Assembly: GCF_000566685.1 (NCBI RefSeq)
Contig: NZ_AZQN01000003.1
Location: 1,054,001 to 1,118,000, forward strand
Direction of reading: 5' to 3'
Length of the DNA: 64,000 bases
Source of the DNA: Dyadobacter tibetensis Y620-1
Lineage (GTDB): Bacteria > Bacteroidota > Bacteroidia > Cytophagales > Spirosomataceae
Position 1 is the stretch's first letter. Each line of letters starts with the position of its first letter. Shown here in pieces: positions 26,033-37,900 of the stretch. The position numbers and the translations under genes are program-made. The notes beneath the pieces were generated by a model. It had not been told where the DNA came from, searched no databases, and saw only the letters and a program-made list of their open reading frames with translations.

Positions 26033-29000
26033 TTACCGCAGTGTCAGCTGGACCGAAGTTCCCTGATCTACCGTTACTTGAAGAGTGATGTTAAGTAGTT
26101 CACTTATGCTTTTAACCATAGCGAGTCCAAGTCCATGATAAGATTTAGGAGGATTAGTATGCAAATGTTTCGGGCTGTTGAGCCACCTTATAAGCTCTAA
26201 CGGCATTCCGGGACCGTTGTCCATAATGATGAGAAGAACGGCAGAGGAGTCTCGTATGTTAATAGTTTTTGCTCGTACCAGAACTTGTCCGGAATAATTA
26301 ACTTTGATTGCATTGTCAATTAGATTATTTATCAATATGCCAAGTAAATTTGAATTAGTACGAACCATTAATGAAGATTCTACCTCAATTGTGATGACCC
26401 CCTTTTTGACCCACAAGATGTTATCAAAAATAGCTGTTTTTTCCATGATCAATTGGGCCAAATTATGACTCTCTAGATTAGTTTGAGCTCCTCTGTTTAT
26501 GGCCTTCATATAATCGGTCATATTATCGGTAAGATACATCATATTCGCTAACGTTTTTTCTACTACTTCACTATTTGCACTTAGTGATTTGAAGTCATTT
26601 TGAATTATATTTTGAGGTATGTCTTTTACCCAAGAATGTACGAGTTTGAGAGGAGACCGGAAATCATGGGAAATAGAGGCCAGTATATGGGTATTCAACA
26701 TGTTTTGCCTTAATAATCTCGATTGTGAAATTTTCAAATCCTTCACCGTGTCTTGAAGATTCAAAGTCCTTTCTCTAATTATACTTTCTAAAATTTCATT
26801 TTTCCTCAATAAATGGTGTAATCGAAATCTAAATAAGAGAATAAATATAAATACTAAAATTATTAATATTAGGCTCAAAAACCACCCACTCTGAAACCAT
26901 GGCTCCTTCACTGAAATATATAATTTTTTTTCTGTGAAATTATTCTCTTCAAAACCATTGATACTTTTGATCGTCAATATATAATTACCTGGTTTAAGAC
27001 TAGGGATTCCAATACTATAATGATTATCTTGAAGTTTATGGAATACATAGGATGAATTATTTTCGTTTATAATAGAATAATATACTTGTTGGTTATTGGG
27101 GTTTCCAAAATAGGCTTTTCTAAAATCAATTTCGAGTAGATCGAACTCGTGATCCAGTAGAAGACTATCACCTTTGGGGGTTGCTTTTACATTGTCTATT
27201 AGTACCTGGTCGAGTACAAATGGTGTTTTTGCAGGCGCTGTTTTGAAATACTCAGGCCTAAAAAAAACCAACCCTTCCATAGAAGGAAATGAAATAAACC
27301 GGTTTGCTACTTCGACAGCACAGGGCTGGCAGCCTCCATTAAATTCATTGATATTAAAGCCCTGAGACTTATTAAAATATCGATAATAAGGGCGGGTCGA
27401 ACCCTCCATCACGGACTTTAACAGGGCCTGTTTCTTAAACTGAAAGATCCCGTGATTGGTATTGATCCAAAGGAAACCAGACTGGTCCTCTATGATGCAA
27501 TGTGCATGAGCCAGGTATCTTTTATCGTCAATGGGTATTTTAATAAGGCGGTTATCTTTCAATAAATAAATGCCATTCCTGTACGTAGTGATCCATATTT
27601 CCTGGGTGGATGAGATATATAAACTTCTGATAAATTTTCCTTGTAACTGTTTAATTTGGGAGACTTTTTTCGTTTGTGGATTGATTGTGAATAATCCGGA
27701 ATCTGTTCCTATCCACATAAGCTTGTCTGAAACCTCCTCAATCCAGGTTATATTTTTTAGAGGAGCTCCGATAAATTTTTTAGGGATAAGGTCCTTGTCC
27801 TCAAGGGAAATATAGTACAATCCGGAATAGAGCATTCCGACCCACATCCTGTTATTTCTTCCAGGGTGGAGCCAGGCAATATCTTCCTTTAATTTTATTT
27901 TTGCCGTCAACTTAGATAAATTTTTATCATATCGATACAGGGTTTTGTCACTTTTACTCCAAATATTTCCTGATTGATCTTTGACAAGCATGTATTTATC
28001 GATTCCATAATTTTTTTGTAACAAAGTGGATAAACGGTGTCGGCTTCTTCCATCGGAATCTAGGCTGAATATATCTCCCTGGCTGGTCATAATGGTGCTG
28101 TCATTGAGCAATGCCTGACCATAATATACCTTGTCAGAATAGCGATCTGGATTTAAAAGAACTCTAAAAGGCTTTTGATGGGCAATAAAAAGACCTCTGG
28201 TAAGACTACCTAAAAATACTTTTGCGTTGGGCTGGTCATAATAAACGGTCCTGATTTGGTTTTCTTTTAGCTTAAATCCGCTAAGTATTTTTTCGGCATA
28301 TATTTGATTCCCTTCTTCGGATATATGATACAGTTGGTCATTGAGATAAAAAAATACCTGATTGTTGACATTATTCCAAAAAATCTGGGGTACCTGTTGT
28401 CCCCATGTCGGCATATTATGTACCGAAACGGTATGGATTCCTGCTTGATCCGACCTGATCAGAGTGACTTTCCCATTCGCATTCAAGTGACAGAGCTTGC
28501 CTTTTAAGATAAAGAATCGCCATGGATTCGCTCCCTTAAACGGAATCGTTTTTACGCCTTTTCCCGGCTCGAAATATTGAATTTGGTCGGTTTGGTATAG
28601 AAAGGTTTTGCCTACATTTCCGCGGAATTCAATCTTGGTAGGAGTAATCTGCGTTTCGGCCTGGTCGGGGAGGCCTCTGGATTTATAGACGTCCCTCGGT
28701 TTGCTCATTCCATCCAGAGCGGTTTTTGTTTCGTTAATGCCGGCCTGTGAAAGAAAAGCCTTTCCAAAATGAATGGCCATTCGGTCTAACTGATCACTTA
28801 CAGCAAAAATCGTGTCGCCTTGTATCCCTCTTTCGAAGGAGTGAATTCCCCGGATAGAGTTGAATTGATCATAATTGATAAATCGCTGTCCATCGAAACG
28901 AGCCAATCCGGCATCAGTTCCTAACCATAGAAATCCGGCGGCATCCTGGACAATTTTTTTTATGCTGTTCTGGGGTAGTCCATTTTCATCGGTGTACTGT

Positions 29001-29146
29001 TCTATATGGTATGAGTTTTGTGTCAGATCAGTAGTCTGAGAATAAGATGGGATCTGGATGGACAGGTAGATAACAATTATTATAATAGATTTTAAACAAT
29101 TCTGCAAGAATATGTAAGGGTACGGCATTAAAAAAAATAGGTTCAA
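26033..29146 (-). CDS. HK2: Reg_prop/Y_Y_Y beta-propeller sensor histidine kinase without receiver domain
   Basis: Membrane sensor kinase of 1037 residues, same architecture as HK1. N-terminal hydrophobic signal (SIIIIVIYLSIQIPSYS), periplasmic Reg_prop propellers (QNSIKKIVQDAAGFLWLGTD, EIWITTYRNGIYLL), Y_Y_Y domain, one membrane helix (about 755-777), HisKA with H827 (SISHDFRSPL) and a complete HATPase_c domain (N box INNLIDNAIKVN, G1 IMDNGPGMP, G2 YHGLGLAMVK). No receiver or HTH follows, so a separate regulator is needed. RR4 starts 682 bp away in the opposite direction and is the obvious partner. HK2 and HK1 align along their whole length (for example RFDGQ.F, RGIHS, INEFNGGCQPC), indicating duplication. 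Ligand unknown. Confidence 0.93.
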   Translation of the reverse strand: MNLFFLMPYPYIFLQNCLKSIIIIVIYLSIQIPSYSQTTDLTQNSYHIEQYTDENGLPQNSIKKIVQDAAGFLWLGTDAGLARFDGQRFINYDQFNSIRGIHSFERGIQGDTIFAVSDQLDRMAIHFGKAFLSQAGINETKTALDGMSKPRDVYKSRGLPDQAETQITPTKIEFRGNVGKTFLYQTDQIQYFEPGKGVKTIPFKGANPWRFFILKGKLCHLNANGKVTLIRSDQAGIHTVSVHNMPTWGQQVPQIFWNNVNNQVFFYLNDQLYHISEEGNQIYAEKILSGFKLKENQIRTVYYDQPNAKVFLGSLTRGLFIAHQKPFRVLLNPDRYSDKVYYGQALLNDSTIMTSQGDIFSLDSDGRSRHRLSTLLQKNYGIDKYMLVKDQSGNIWSKSDKTLYRYDKNLSKLTAKIKLKEDIAWLHPGRNNRMWVGMLYSGLYYISLEDKDLIPKKFIGAPLKNITWIEEVSDKLMWIGTDSGLFTINPQTKKVSQIKQLQGKFIRSLYISSTQEIWITTYRNGIYLLKDNRLIKIPIDDKRYLAHAHCIIEDQSGFLWINTNHGIFQFKKQALLKSVMEGSTRPYYRYFNKSQGFNINEFNGGCQPCAVEVANRFISFPSMEGLVFFRPEYFKTAPAKTPFVLDQVLIDNVKATPKGDSLLLDHEFDLLEIDFRKAYFGNPNNQQVYYSIINENNSSYVFHKLQDNHYSIGIPSLKPGNYILTIKSINGFEENNFTEKKLYISVKEPWFQSGWFLSLILIILVFIFILLFRFRLHHLLRKNEILESIIRERTLNLQDTVKDLKISQSRLLRQNMLNTHILASISHDFRSPLKLVHSWVKDIPQNIIQNDFKSLSANSEVVEKTLANMMYLTDNMTDYMKAINRGAQTNLESHNLAQLIMEKTAIFDNILWVKKGVITIEVESSLMVRTNSNLLGILINNLIDNAIKVNYSGQVLVRAKTINIRDSSAVLLIIMDNGPGMPLELIRWLNSPKHLHTNPPKSYHGLGLAMVKSISELLNITLQVTVDQGTSVQLTLR

Positions 29147-29827
29147 AAAGGTTATGGTTTTAATTGTCTTCTCAGTTTTTAGGCTCGCAAATCATACTAA
29201 GGATACGGTCTTTTTCTCGGAATGAAAAGATGCAAAAATCTCAAATTTATTTGGGTGAAATTAGTAATAATTCTGTTTGAATTTTTTTGTATTTTAAATG
29301 CTTAAAGGTAGCCCTTGCTTGGAAGTTGCGGACTATTAATTAAATTCAGCTAAAAAGTGCTCCCTATGCTAAATAGTTGCCAGGCTTGTTACAGAGTATA
29401 ATCGACTGAGTGGCAGATGTAAAATTCAAATTTGTCACAAGTCAAATTTGACGGGTAGTAGATTCGTTCATTGCCTTAGGTAAATATTTAATAGGTGATT
29501 TTGATATTATATGCTCTATTTTGAGATAAGTGGCTGTTTTTTGTCTCCGAAGTAGCTATGAAAAAAAAATGAAACTTCATCAGACGGTTAGAATAGTAGC
29601 TGTCCTTTTGATCATATATCATTTGCCCGTCTTTTGCCTCTTACCAGAATCAGTTACTTTTTCTGGAAACAAGTCTCATGATTTTCTTATAATTATGTTT
29701 TATGCTAAAATATTACTGGTTCTTTCGAGAAGGGTATTAGAAATGTTTCTACATGGTAAAGGCTACAATATGTATTAAGTTTGAGTTCCAATATCCTTCT
29801 TCAATACCTTGTAAACTTAGTCGTAGT
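29147..29827. other. Divergent HK2/RR4 intergenic region
   Basis: 680 bp containing the promoters of HK2 (-) and RR4 (+) and two palindromes described separately. A TAAGTTTG string (29776-29783) matches the Bacteroidota -7 consensus TAnnTTTG and lies 45 bp before the RR4 ATG, but no matching -33 element is clear. A small plus-strand ORF (ATG 29569 to 29778, 69 residues, hydrophobic) is open here but has no family likeness. Confidence 0.4.
29427..29452. promoter_or_regulatory. Candidate regulator-binding palindromes
   Basis: CAAATTTG at 29427-29434 and the 12-bp perfect palindrome GTCAAATTTGAC at 29441-29452; centres are 16 bp apart. They sit in the HK2/RR4 divergent promoter region. LuxR-type regulators bind such dyads as dimers, so autoregulation by RR4 is plausible but unproven. 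Confidence 0.35.
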
Positions 29828-30463
29828 ATGAGCCATATTTTGATAGTAGACGATCAGCCAGTCACTTGGTTGGGAATGGAGTTAATCGTAAAAAATGTAC
29901 TCAGAGAAAGTAATTTTCATTTTTGTAAAAATTTTAATGAAGCCTTGCTGAAAGTTAAGGAGCAGCCGATGGACTTGGTAATATTAGATCTGAATATGCC
30001 AGGAGGGCGAGGTTCTGCCATGATTACCGAACTCCGCAAAGTGCAGGGCGGAGTCCGCATACTGATATGTACCGGAAGGAATGAAGATTTAAATGCACCC
30101 ATTTATATTCAAAAGGGAGCAAATGGTTTTATCAGTAAATTAGCGTCTAGTCACGAAGTGGAGCGGGCCGTGTATACGGTTATTCATGACCAGCGTTATG
30201 TAAGTCCTTCTCTGCAACGTAGTATCCTTAACCGCTTTGCAGAAGGTGTCCCTTGTCCGGTAAATCCCTTAGAGTCACTCTCTCCCCGGGAAAAAGAGAT
30301 TGTGCAATTAATGCTCCAAGGAAAATGGACGAAAGAAATATCAGATGCCCTAGGTATTAAATTTTCAACTGTAAGCACTCATAAGGCGAGAATTTTTGAG
30401 AAACTTGAAGTGGAGAACATACTAGAACTATCCAAAAAAGTCTCTGCATTAGAAGAGGCGTAA
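29828..30463 (+). CDS. RR4: NarL/LuxR-family response regulator
   Basis: Response regulator of 211 residues. I chose ATG 29828 (MSHILIVDDQPVTW) because the receiver begins there; a start at 29753 would add 25 unrelated residues. Receiver: D8/D9, D54 (VILDLNMPGG), T of ICTGRNE, K of ANGFISK. LuxR HTH: LSPREKEIVQLMLQGKWTKE through FSTVSTHKARIFEKL. It is closely similar to RR1. Divergent from HK2, its probable kinase, with possible operator palindromes in the shared region. A short hairpin follows at 30640. Confidence 0.94.
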   Translation: MSHILIVDDQPVTWLGMELIVKNVLRESNFHFCKNFNEALLKVKEQPMDLVILDLNMPGGRGSAMITELRKVQGGVRILICTGRNEDLNAPIYIQKGANGFISKLASSHEVERAVYTVIHDQRYVSPSLQRSILNRFAEGVPCPVNPLESLSPREKEIVQLMLQGKWTKEISDALGIKFSTVSTHKARIFEKLEVENILELSKKVSALEEA

Positions 30464-30639
30464 GTGACAGGCTCGAAATATTATATCATTTGTTCTGTGT
30501 GATCCTATTAAAATAGTATATGTATTAGAATTAGTTCTATTTATTTGAAAGCATAATACTATGGCTGCTTAAATCCTTGCACTTATTTTTGTCAGGCAGA
30601 TGAAGTATCGCTTCCGAAAGGGGCCTATACTTTTAAATC

Positions 30640-30660
30640 AGGCGCTTAACATCAGCGCCT
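30640..30660 (+). terminator. Hairpin after RR4, weak terminator candidate
   Basis: AGGCGCT / AGCGCCT (30640-30646 and 30654-30660, 7-nt loop), followed directly by a second AT-rich hairpin TTCAATT / AATTGAA (30664-30670, 30680-30686). No T run, so termination is uncertain. The rest of the 30464-30869 gap carries nothing recognisable apart from the promoter of the next gene. Confidence 0.5.
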
Positions 30661-30869
30661 TCATTCAATTATATAATTAAATTGAAGGATTTGCGAGGTC
30701 GCATAAAAGGTACAAGATGAGGTAAATGATGCTTGGCGTATATTGATATGCGTTAGTCTACTTGCTGCTTAACTTTATCCGATTTTCCGGATGGGGTAGA
30801 AGGATTATGTGCAGACAAGATTAGTTCCAGTAAATCTTAACTGTTTAACTATACCCAACTATAATTTCT

Positions 30870-31523
30870 ATGAACAAGATTACTTTAAAAATTTCGATCT
30901 TAACTGGATGCATGTATATGCTTTCGGGACCCCTATTCGCTCAGGTGAAAATAGGTGCTAATCCTACCATTATCGATCCTAGTCACAGTCTGGAGGTGGA
31001 AGCGAGCAATGGTATGAAAACAAGTGTTAACAAGACTAATGGAAAGGTCACTATTCAGGATGGTTCTCAAGGAGATGGGCGGATTTTCACCTCCGATGCA
31101 AATGGTAAAGGTACCTGGAAAGAATCTACGAGTCCTGTTTATTACGGAAGTTTTAATACTGTCAGATGGATCAACCGTAATACAGTAGGAACCGTTCCTT
31201 TGAATACTAAATTGGGGACAGGGTATAACTCTTCTGATTGGACGGTTTCTGTACCTGCCGCAGGAATGTATCGTATAACGGGCGGTATGCGTTGCAGGGG
31301 CACCGTGAATGCCAACCAAGAGGGGATTATTGTATTAAATGAGGCCTATTACTATCCTTCAGATAATATAACCGTCAAGCTAAACACTTCTTTTATGCGC
31401 ACCTTCTCGGTTGTTTCCGAGTATGAACCCAATGACAAGATATTCTTAAGCTTGAACAATCAATCCTCAGAGCCTATGGAATGTATAAGGGGATTTATTT
31501 TTATTGAGCGTCTGAATAATTAA
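30870..31523 (+). CDS. Secreted protein with the C1q-like stalk, second copy
   Basis: Exported protein of 217 residues with a signal peptide (ISILTGCMYMLSGPLFAQ). The stalk AQVKIGANPTIIDPSHSLEV with GKVTIQDGSQGDGRIFTSDA is clearly homologous to that of the 24724-25437 protein. The C-terminal ~130 residues (GTGYNSSDWTVSVPAAGMYR, GGMRCRGTVN, FMRTFSVVSEYEPNDKIFLS) match a C1q/TNF-like jelly-roll pattern but are quite diverged from the first copy. It sits beyond RR4, mirroring the C1q-like gene beyond HK2. Function unknown; surface or matrix display regulated by the HK2/RR4 pair is an inference from position. Confidence 0.78.
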   Translation: MNKITLKISILTGCMYMLSGPLFAQVKIGANPTIIDPSHSLEVEASNGMKTSVNKTNGKVTIQDGSQGDGRIFTSDANGKGTWKESTSPVYYGSFNTVRWINRNTVGTVPLNTKLGTGYNSSDWTVSVPAAGMYRITGGMRCRGTVNANQEGIIVLNEAYYYPSDNITVKLNTSFMRTFSVVSEYEPNDKIFLSLNNQSSEPMECIRGFIFIERLNN

Positions 31524-31612
31524 TTTTCAAAATTAATAGTGATCCTGACTTTCTAATAACCATCAGTTCGATACATTAAACCCTTGCTAATCGAAAACTT
31601 AGGGTTCTGTAC

Positions 31613-31643
31613 AAGGCGCTATCCCCAGTGGATGGCGCCTTTT
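31613..31643 (+). terminator. Rho-independent terminator of the second C1q-like gene
   Basis: AAGGCGCTATCC and GGATGGCGCCTT (31613-31624 and 31630-31641, one G-T pair, 5-nt loop) running into a short T tract. Confidence 0.8.
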
Positions 31644-31995
31644 GTATTGAGTTGACTATTATTTATTTACTGTATATATTCTAACTATAATGCATTCCTT
31701 GAATTAAGAATTAGGGTAATAATTAACATTAAAATAGGGTTTTATCAGGGAAATAATACGAATGTATTAGTAAAAACCAATCTATAATTATATCGATTCG
31801 CCTAGAATATATTTGCAGTTGCTACAATTAACTAATAGCTGGCCCAAATTCATTTTATTGGCCGTACTGGTCTGGTTTCGATAACCTCATGCCTGACTGG
31901 GTAGATGACACTCTTTTAATATATTAATTATAAACCAATTTCCGATTGCCTATGATGCCAGAATAGTTTGATTTTTTTTTACACACTTAACCCTA
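31644..31995. other. Upstream region of the giant adhesin gene
   Basis: AT-rich 350-bp spacer that should contain the promoter of the 31996 gene. Nothing else recognisable. Confidence 0.4.
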
Positions 31996-34900
31996 ATGAT
32001 CCAAATGTTACAAAATGTACGTGTTCTTACGTTATTAGTGATGTGTAGTCTAACACCGATAACCAGTTTATGGAGTCGTGGTGCAGGACTCCCACCATTT
32101 ACACAGAATGAAAGAAAAATAATTACTTCCAATGACCAGAGGAAAAGCGAGGGACTCAGTCGGACTCCCCATGGAGATAAGAAAGTGGATGCTGGCGGTT
32201 TTATCGAAAATAGAGGTCAGATCCGGGATTTAAACGGCAGGGCGAATAACTTGGTGCAGTACCTCTTGCAGGCGCAAGGTTTGAATGTACAACTTCGCAA
32301 AACAGGATTTAGTTACGATACCTATGTACAGGAAGGAGGTTCACCTCTACGTTTTCACCGCATAGATATCGAATTGTTGGGTGCCAATCCGCATGCTAAA
32401 ATAATTGCTCAGGAGAAGATGCCAGGGAGGGATAATTTTATTCGATCAGATATTTCCTACAAATCAGTTTATCAATATAAGGAGGTTCTTTATCAGAACA
32501 TATATCCGGGGATAGACCTAGAATTTCTTGCTCATCCTAATCATGATAAGTTGGTAGAGTATAACTTTATCATTCATCCTGGAGCCGATCCATCCTTAAT
32601 CCGTCTTCAATATAATGGGGCTCATTCCATCGGACTTAATGGTGATAGTATCGTGATGAAGTTAAATCAAGGCCAACTGAGCGAACATATTCCTGCTAGC
32701 TGGCTAACTCAGACAAAGGAATCCTTGGCCGTCACCTATGCTCATTTGAGCCAAAATACCTTTGGCTTTAAAGTTCCGGAATATGATCGTAGTAAGACAC
32801 TGGTAATTGACCCCACACCTAATCTGGAATGGGCTACTTATTATGGTGGTACTAATTCTGAAATAGTGTACGGAGTTGATTCGGATTCGGAAGGGAACAT
32901 GTATGTGACGGGCTCGACGACGAGTACGACCAATATTGCTAGTTCAGGAGCTTATGATGGAACCTTTGGCACCCCCAATCAAGCAAATGACCGTGATATT
33001 TTCATTGCTAAATTTAGTCCTACCGGGCAAAGAATCTGGGGGACATATTATGGGGGTGCCGATAATGACCAAGGGTTAGGGGTGACCTACCATAGTGGAA
33101 AGATATATCTGGCTGCCTCGGCAGAGAGCCCAGATATGGCCACGGCTGGGGCACACCAGACCATAGCCAATCAGCAAACGGCCCTTGTTGCCCGCTTCAA
33201 TGCTGCCTCCGGGATGCTTGAGTGGGCGACGTATTATGGAGGCAACCGTACATCCCAGACTGAAAACTTGGATCACGCAGGTTTTTTTCAAAAAATAGCC
33301 ATCGACAAGGATGGGAATATATTCGCCATAGGTGGGAGCGAATTGAATTTATTCCCTTCTCAACCTGACCAATCTGGAGATATCGCTACGCCGGGAACCT
33401 TCCGTACGTCCGGAGGAAGTTCTACTTCGTTTTTAGTGAAATTCAATGCATCTGGGGAGCGAGTGTGGGGAACGTTTCTGGTAGGTAAAAATTCTAGGAA
33501 ACTATTCACAGAAGCGGCATTTGATTTAGCAATAGATTCCTCGGGCGATGTGTACGTATCTGGACAGGGTTCCGACCCTACCGATGATGTGAATTGGGCA
33601 AAGAATGTAGGTGAAGGTACGACTGTTCAGAATGGATATGTGGGTAAAATTTCGGGTGCGAATGGCACTCTAATATGGGGACGGTTTATCGATGGAGCTG
33701 TCGCCTCGGTTAGTATAGATGAAGCTAATAACTCCCTTCATATTGTGGGAGATACCAGGGCTAGCGCTGGTATTGCTTCTGCGGGTTCATATAAATCGAG
33801 CTTAGGTTCTGCCCGTGATGGATACTGGATGACCCTTGATCTTGGCGGACATTATCAAAAAGGCACTTACCTGGGAGGACTGAGTGGTACTACTATGGCT
33901 ACAGACAGCAAGCTAGATGGGCAAGGGAATATTATAATTCTGGGGCAGTCCAATACGACTGGAAGTGAACTGGCTACAGAATGCGCCTATCAGCCCAATA
34001 CGGCAGGTGGTTGGGATGTGTTCTTGAACAAATTTGATATTGCAAGCGGTCAAAGATCTTGGGGAACTTATTATGGCGTTTCCGGCAATGAAACGGTAGG
34101 GCTAACGGGCGGTGGTTCTTATGGGCAATTGCCGGCCCGGCGTACCTTAGCATTACTGCCGAATCAATCGGTAGGTTTGGGTCTTACTACTTCGAACTCT
34201 GGTCTTTCTACACCCGGAACTCATCAACAAACCATATCAGGAAGCTCCGATATGGTTCTTGCAAAATTTAATGTAGGCTCTATACCGAGCGGATTTAAGG
34301 TGACAGCCAGTAGTCTAGCTCCTTTGAGTCAAGATGCTTGTATTTTGGGCATTCCCAATAATATTATTGGGAATGCAGTAGGGGTCAGCTATCCTGAAGG
34401 AAATAATTCGAAGATATTCTACCAATGGCAACAGTCCAGCCAACTCTCAGGTCCCTGGAGTGATTTGGTAGGAGAAGTGTTTAAGGATTTGCAGCCTCTA
34501 GCTTCCAATTCCACCATGTATTATCGCCGCTTGGTCAAGGTGTTGGGAGAGAATTGTATGTTGGAAGCCGTAGATAGTTCTCAGGTTGCCACTGTAAATA
34601 TTAACAGTAGTGTTTCCCCCATTGCCCAGGCAGATGGACCTCAATGGTATGTTTGCGGGCCAGGTAATAACACTGTAATGTTGAATGGTACAGCAAGTGG
34701 TGGTTCGGGCAGCTACGGGTTCCAGTGGTATAGAGGTAGTTCCAGTTCTGGTACGGCCCTGGTTGAAACGGCAGATTTGACTACTCCTGCCGTGACAGAA
34801 GCTACCACCTTTACTTTGAAGGTCACCGATACGGCTGGCTGTGTAGATATAGACCAGGTAACAGTGGTGCCTGCCATAGCTAAAGCGGGGGAGGATCAAT

Positions 34901-37900
34901 CTCTCTGTCAAGGGGGGAACGGTGTACAGATTGGGACTGCTCCTGTGGCTAGTCCGCAAGTTAACTACTCTTGGACCAGTGTTTCAGGGAGCCCTGTTAG
35001 CAGTCTAAGTTGCACAAATTGTGCTCAGCCCATAGCTAATCCTACGGTAGCAACGGTTTACCGCCTGATGGTAACCGTAACTCAAAAGGATGGTACCACC
35101 TGCAATAGTACAGATGAGGTGACTGTTTCACCTATATCTGCTCCTAATGGGTCCTTAACTTTTGCAGGAACGGATAAGACCATTTGTAAAAATACGACGG
35201 TAACGCTGGGAGAAGCCAACGATGCTAGTTTCCAATACACCTGGACAACGGGCCAATATCTTTCCAATGCGCAAATCGCCAATCCAATATTTAACGCTGG
35301 GACGGCGTCAGTGGCAAATTGTGCAATTAATTATCTTGTAAGCGCTCAAAAGAGCGGTTGTGTTTTTACGGATGAGGTAAAGGTTTCAGTGGTTAATCCT
35401 GCCATAAACTACCAGAATGAAACGAAATGTGGCCCTCTTTGGGTAGGTCAATTTGAAGAGGCGAATTGTGCCCAGGCGACATATTCCTGGGAAGTGGTTA
35501 GTGGAAATGGGTCTATATTGAATCAGGTGAATGGAGGGGAACGGGCTTATCTGAAGAGCAACTCCGGCATCACTCAATTTCGTCGATCGGTAACCCTGAA
35601 TGGAGTTTCATGTTCGGCAGATGTGTTTATTGATGCTTGTAGCGGTGGAGCCCCCGCGTGTGATTTTGAAATTGTAACCAGATCTGAACAGGGTTGCCCT
35701 AAGGTATTCGGGTCTATGGTCCTTCAACTGGGTACCACGGTTTCAGACCCAGCAAGTTATAATTTTTCATGGAGCCCGGCCCAGCTGGTAGATAATCCCT
35801 CAGCGGCGGAGGTTACCATTAATTCGGAACGGGAGGCGACAATTAGCCTGACTATAACCAATAAATATGATCCCGGTATAGCCTGTACCAAATCGATCGT
35901 AGTGAATCGTCCGGGATGGGCTTTACCGGTCTTTGATGCCCAGGATCGTTATACTTGCCCCGGTCAACCTATACAAATAGGTAATCCAGCCAATGCGGGT
36001 TTTGCTTATTCCTGGATGCCTTATGAAGGTCTGAATAACCCCAACTTATCGAACCCTACAGCTTCCATTTCTAGCTCGCGTACCTATTCAGTCGAGATTT
36101 TGGAGACAAGCAGTGGGTGTAAAACGAAGGAAAATGTACTGGTAAATGTTTCGGCACCTGAAGCAAGCGCTGGCAACGACCGTGCCATTTGTAATGGAGC
36201 TACTGTAACTCTGGGCACTCCGGCTCCGACGGGCACAAATTGGCAGTATTCCTGGTCACCTTCAGGGGCGCCCTGGACCAACGGGACCACTCATACCGAC
36301 GCTCAACCGCAACTAGAGTTTGCATTTACGACGCCTCAGACCTTTATCCTGACGGTAACAGATCCTCTTTCGGGTTGTACGGCTACCGATCAGGTGGTGC
36401 TAAGCAATACCGTTACGGCCGGGGAATATGCGGGAGCAGCTCAAACAACCTGTGAAGGAGTCGCAGTGACCTTGGGCCGTAATGCGGAGCCCTATGCACA
36501 ATATCAATGGTTTATGGCCGATGGTGTTACACCAGCGGTGGGGCTAAGTAGTAATACAGTAGCCAATCCGACCCTGACAAATCCTGTTGAATCCAACAAT
36601 TATGTGGTTCAGGTTAGTTATCCTGGTTGTAGTACCCCATTGAGCGATATTGTTGCCGTTACAGTTAATGAATTTCCTGAATTAGATCTTAAGGACCAAG
36701 TCGTATGTCCGGCAGGTCCCCTAGCCATTGGATACGGGGCGGCGGGAAATCCTACTGCCCCCGACGGAGCTACTTATCTTTGGAGCCCTTCTGCCGGACT
36801 GAACAGTACTACTGTGGCCAATCCTCTTGCTACCGTGTCTGCGGAAACAGTATATACGGTTCGGGTTACTCTAGCCAGTGGTTGTATCTATACAGATGAA
36901 GTAAGGGTTCGTCCTTCCGCCGATGCAGGATCAGATGTGGAAATTTGTCCGGGCGAGACCACAGTCATTGGAAAAGAGGCGCTCGAAGGTGCTATCTATT
37001 CGTGGTCTGGAGGTCCTATCGTAAGCGGAGCTAATACGGCTCAGCCTAGGGTAAACCCTGCCAACACCACTACTTATACCGTATCAGTAACCTTGGATGG
37101 CTGCACGACCAGCGACCAGGTACAAGTACGTGTAAATTCTATGTCCGATTTCAGCATTGCCGGTAACACTTCTATTTGCGAAGGTTCTACTACTACCCTA
37201 GGATTGGTAGGGGTTGCAGCACCCAATACGGCCTGGCAATGGAGCCCCACTGCAGGATTGTCTGCTCCTAATAGCACTTCCACGACTGTTACTCCCGCTG
37301 CTACCGGTACCTACCGGCTAACGCAAACCAACCGAAGCACAGGCTGTAGCAATTTCAAGGAGGTAGTAGTGGTAGTAAGTCCTAATAATATACAGGCGAC
37401 CTCTTCAAATTTGGAAATCTGCGCTAATGAGGCGACTAGTTTGCCACTTTCTGTGACCCCTGCCGGCGACTATCAGTATGTCTGGAGTCCGTCCACGGGA
37501 CTATCCAATGCCTATGTTGCTAATCCTACTGTGAGTACAGGGAGTAGTAGGAATTATCAGGTAACGGTTACAGACAATACTAGTAAATGTCAGGTGGTCA
37601 AGAACGTTGCGGTGACTATCAAAAGTGCGCAAACCTGTTTGCCCCCAGTTGCTTTATCAGGAAATATATTTCATGATGCCAACGGACTTAAGGATGCACA
37701 GGTGAATATGAGCTCGGCACTGCCAATACCAGATAACTTGTTTGTAACTTTGGTAGATCAAAATGGGAACGTTCTCAGAACCGTACCTGTCGGCAGCGAT
37801 GCTGGGTATAATTTTGGACTCACCGAGCCAGGACATTACAATCTTGTTTTACATCAGGGGGCTGCATCGACAGCAACACCTAGTTTACCCGAGGGCTGGT

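Noticed and set aside
29569-29778. Plus-strand ORF of 69 codons with hydrophobic stretches upstream of RR4
   Set aside because: No family resemblance, lies in a promoter region and runs into the RR4 leader; kept only as a remark.
34498-34959. 153-codon minus-strand ORF inside the giant adhesin gene
   Set aside because: Antisense shadow of the Ig-repeat region; composition follows the codon pattern of the sense frame.
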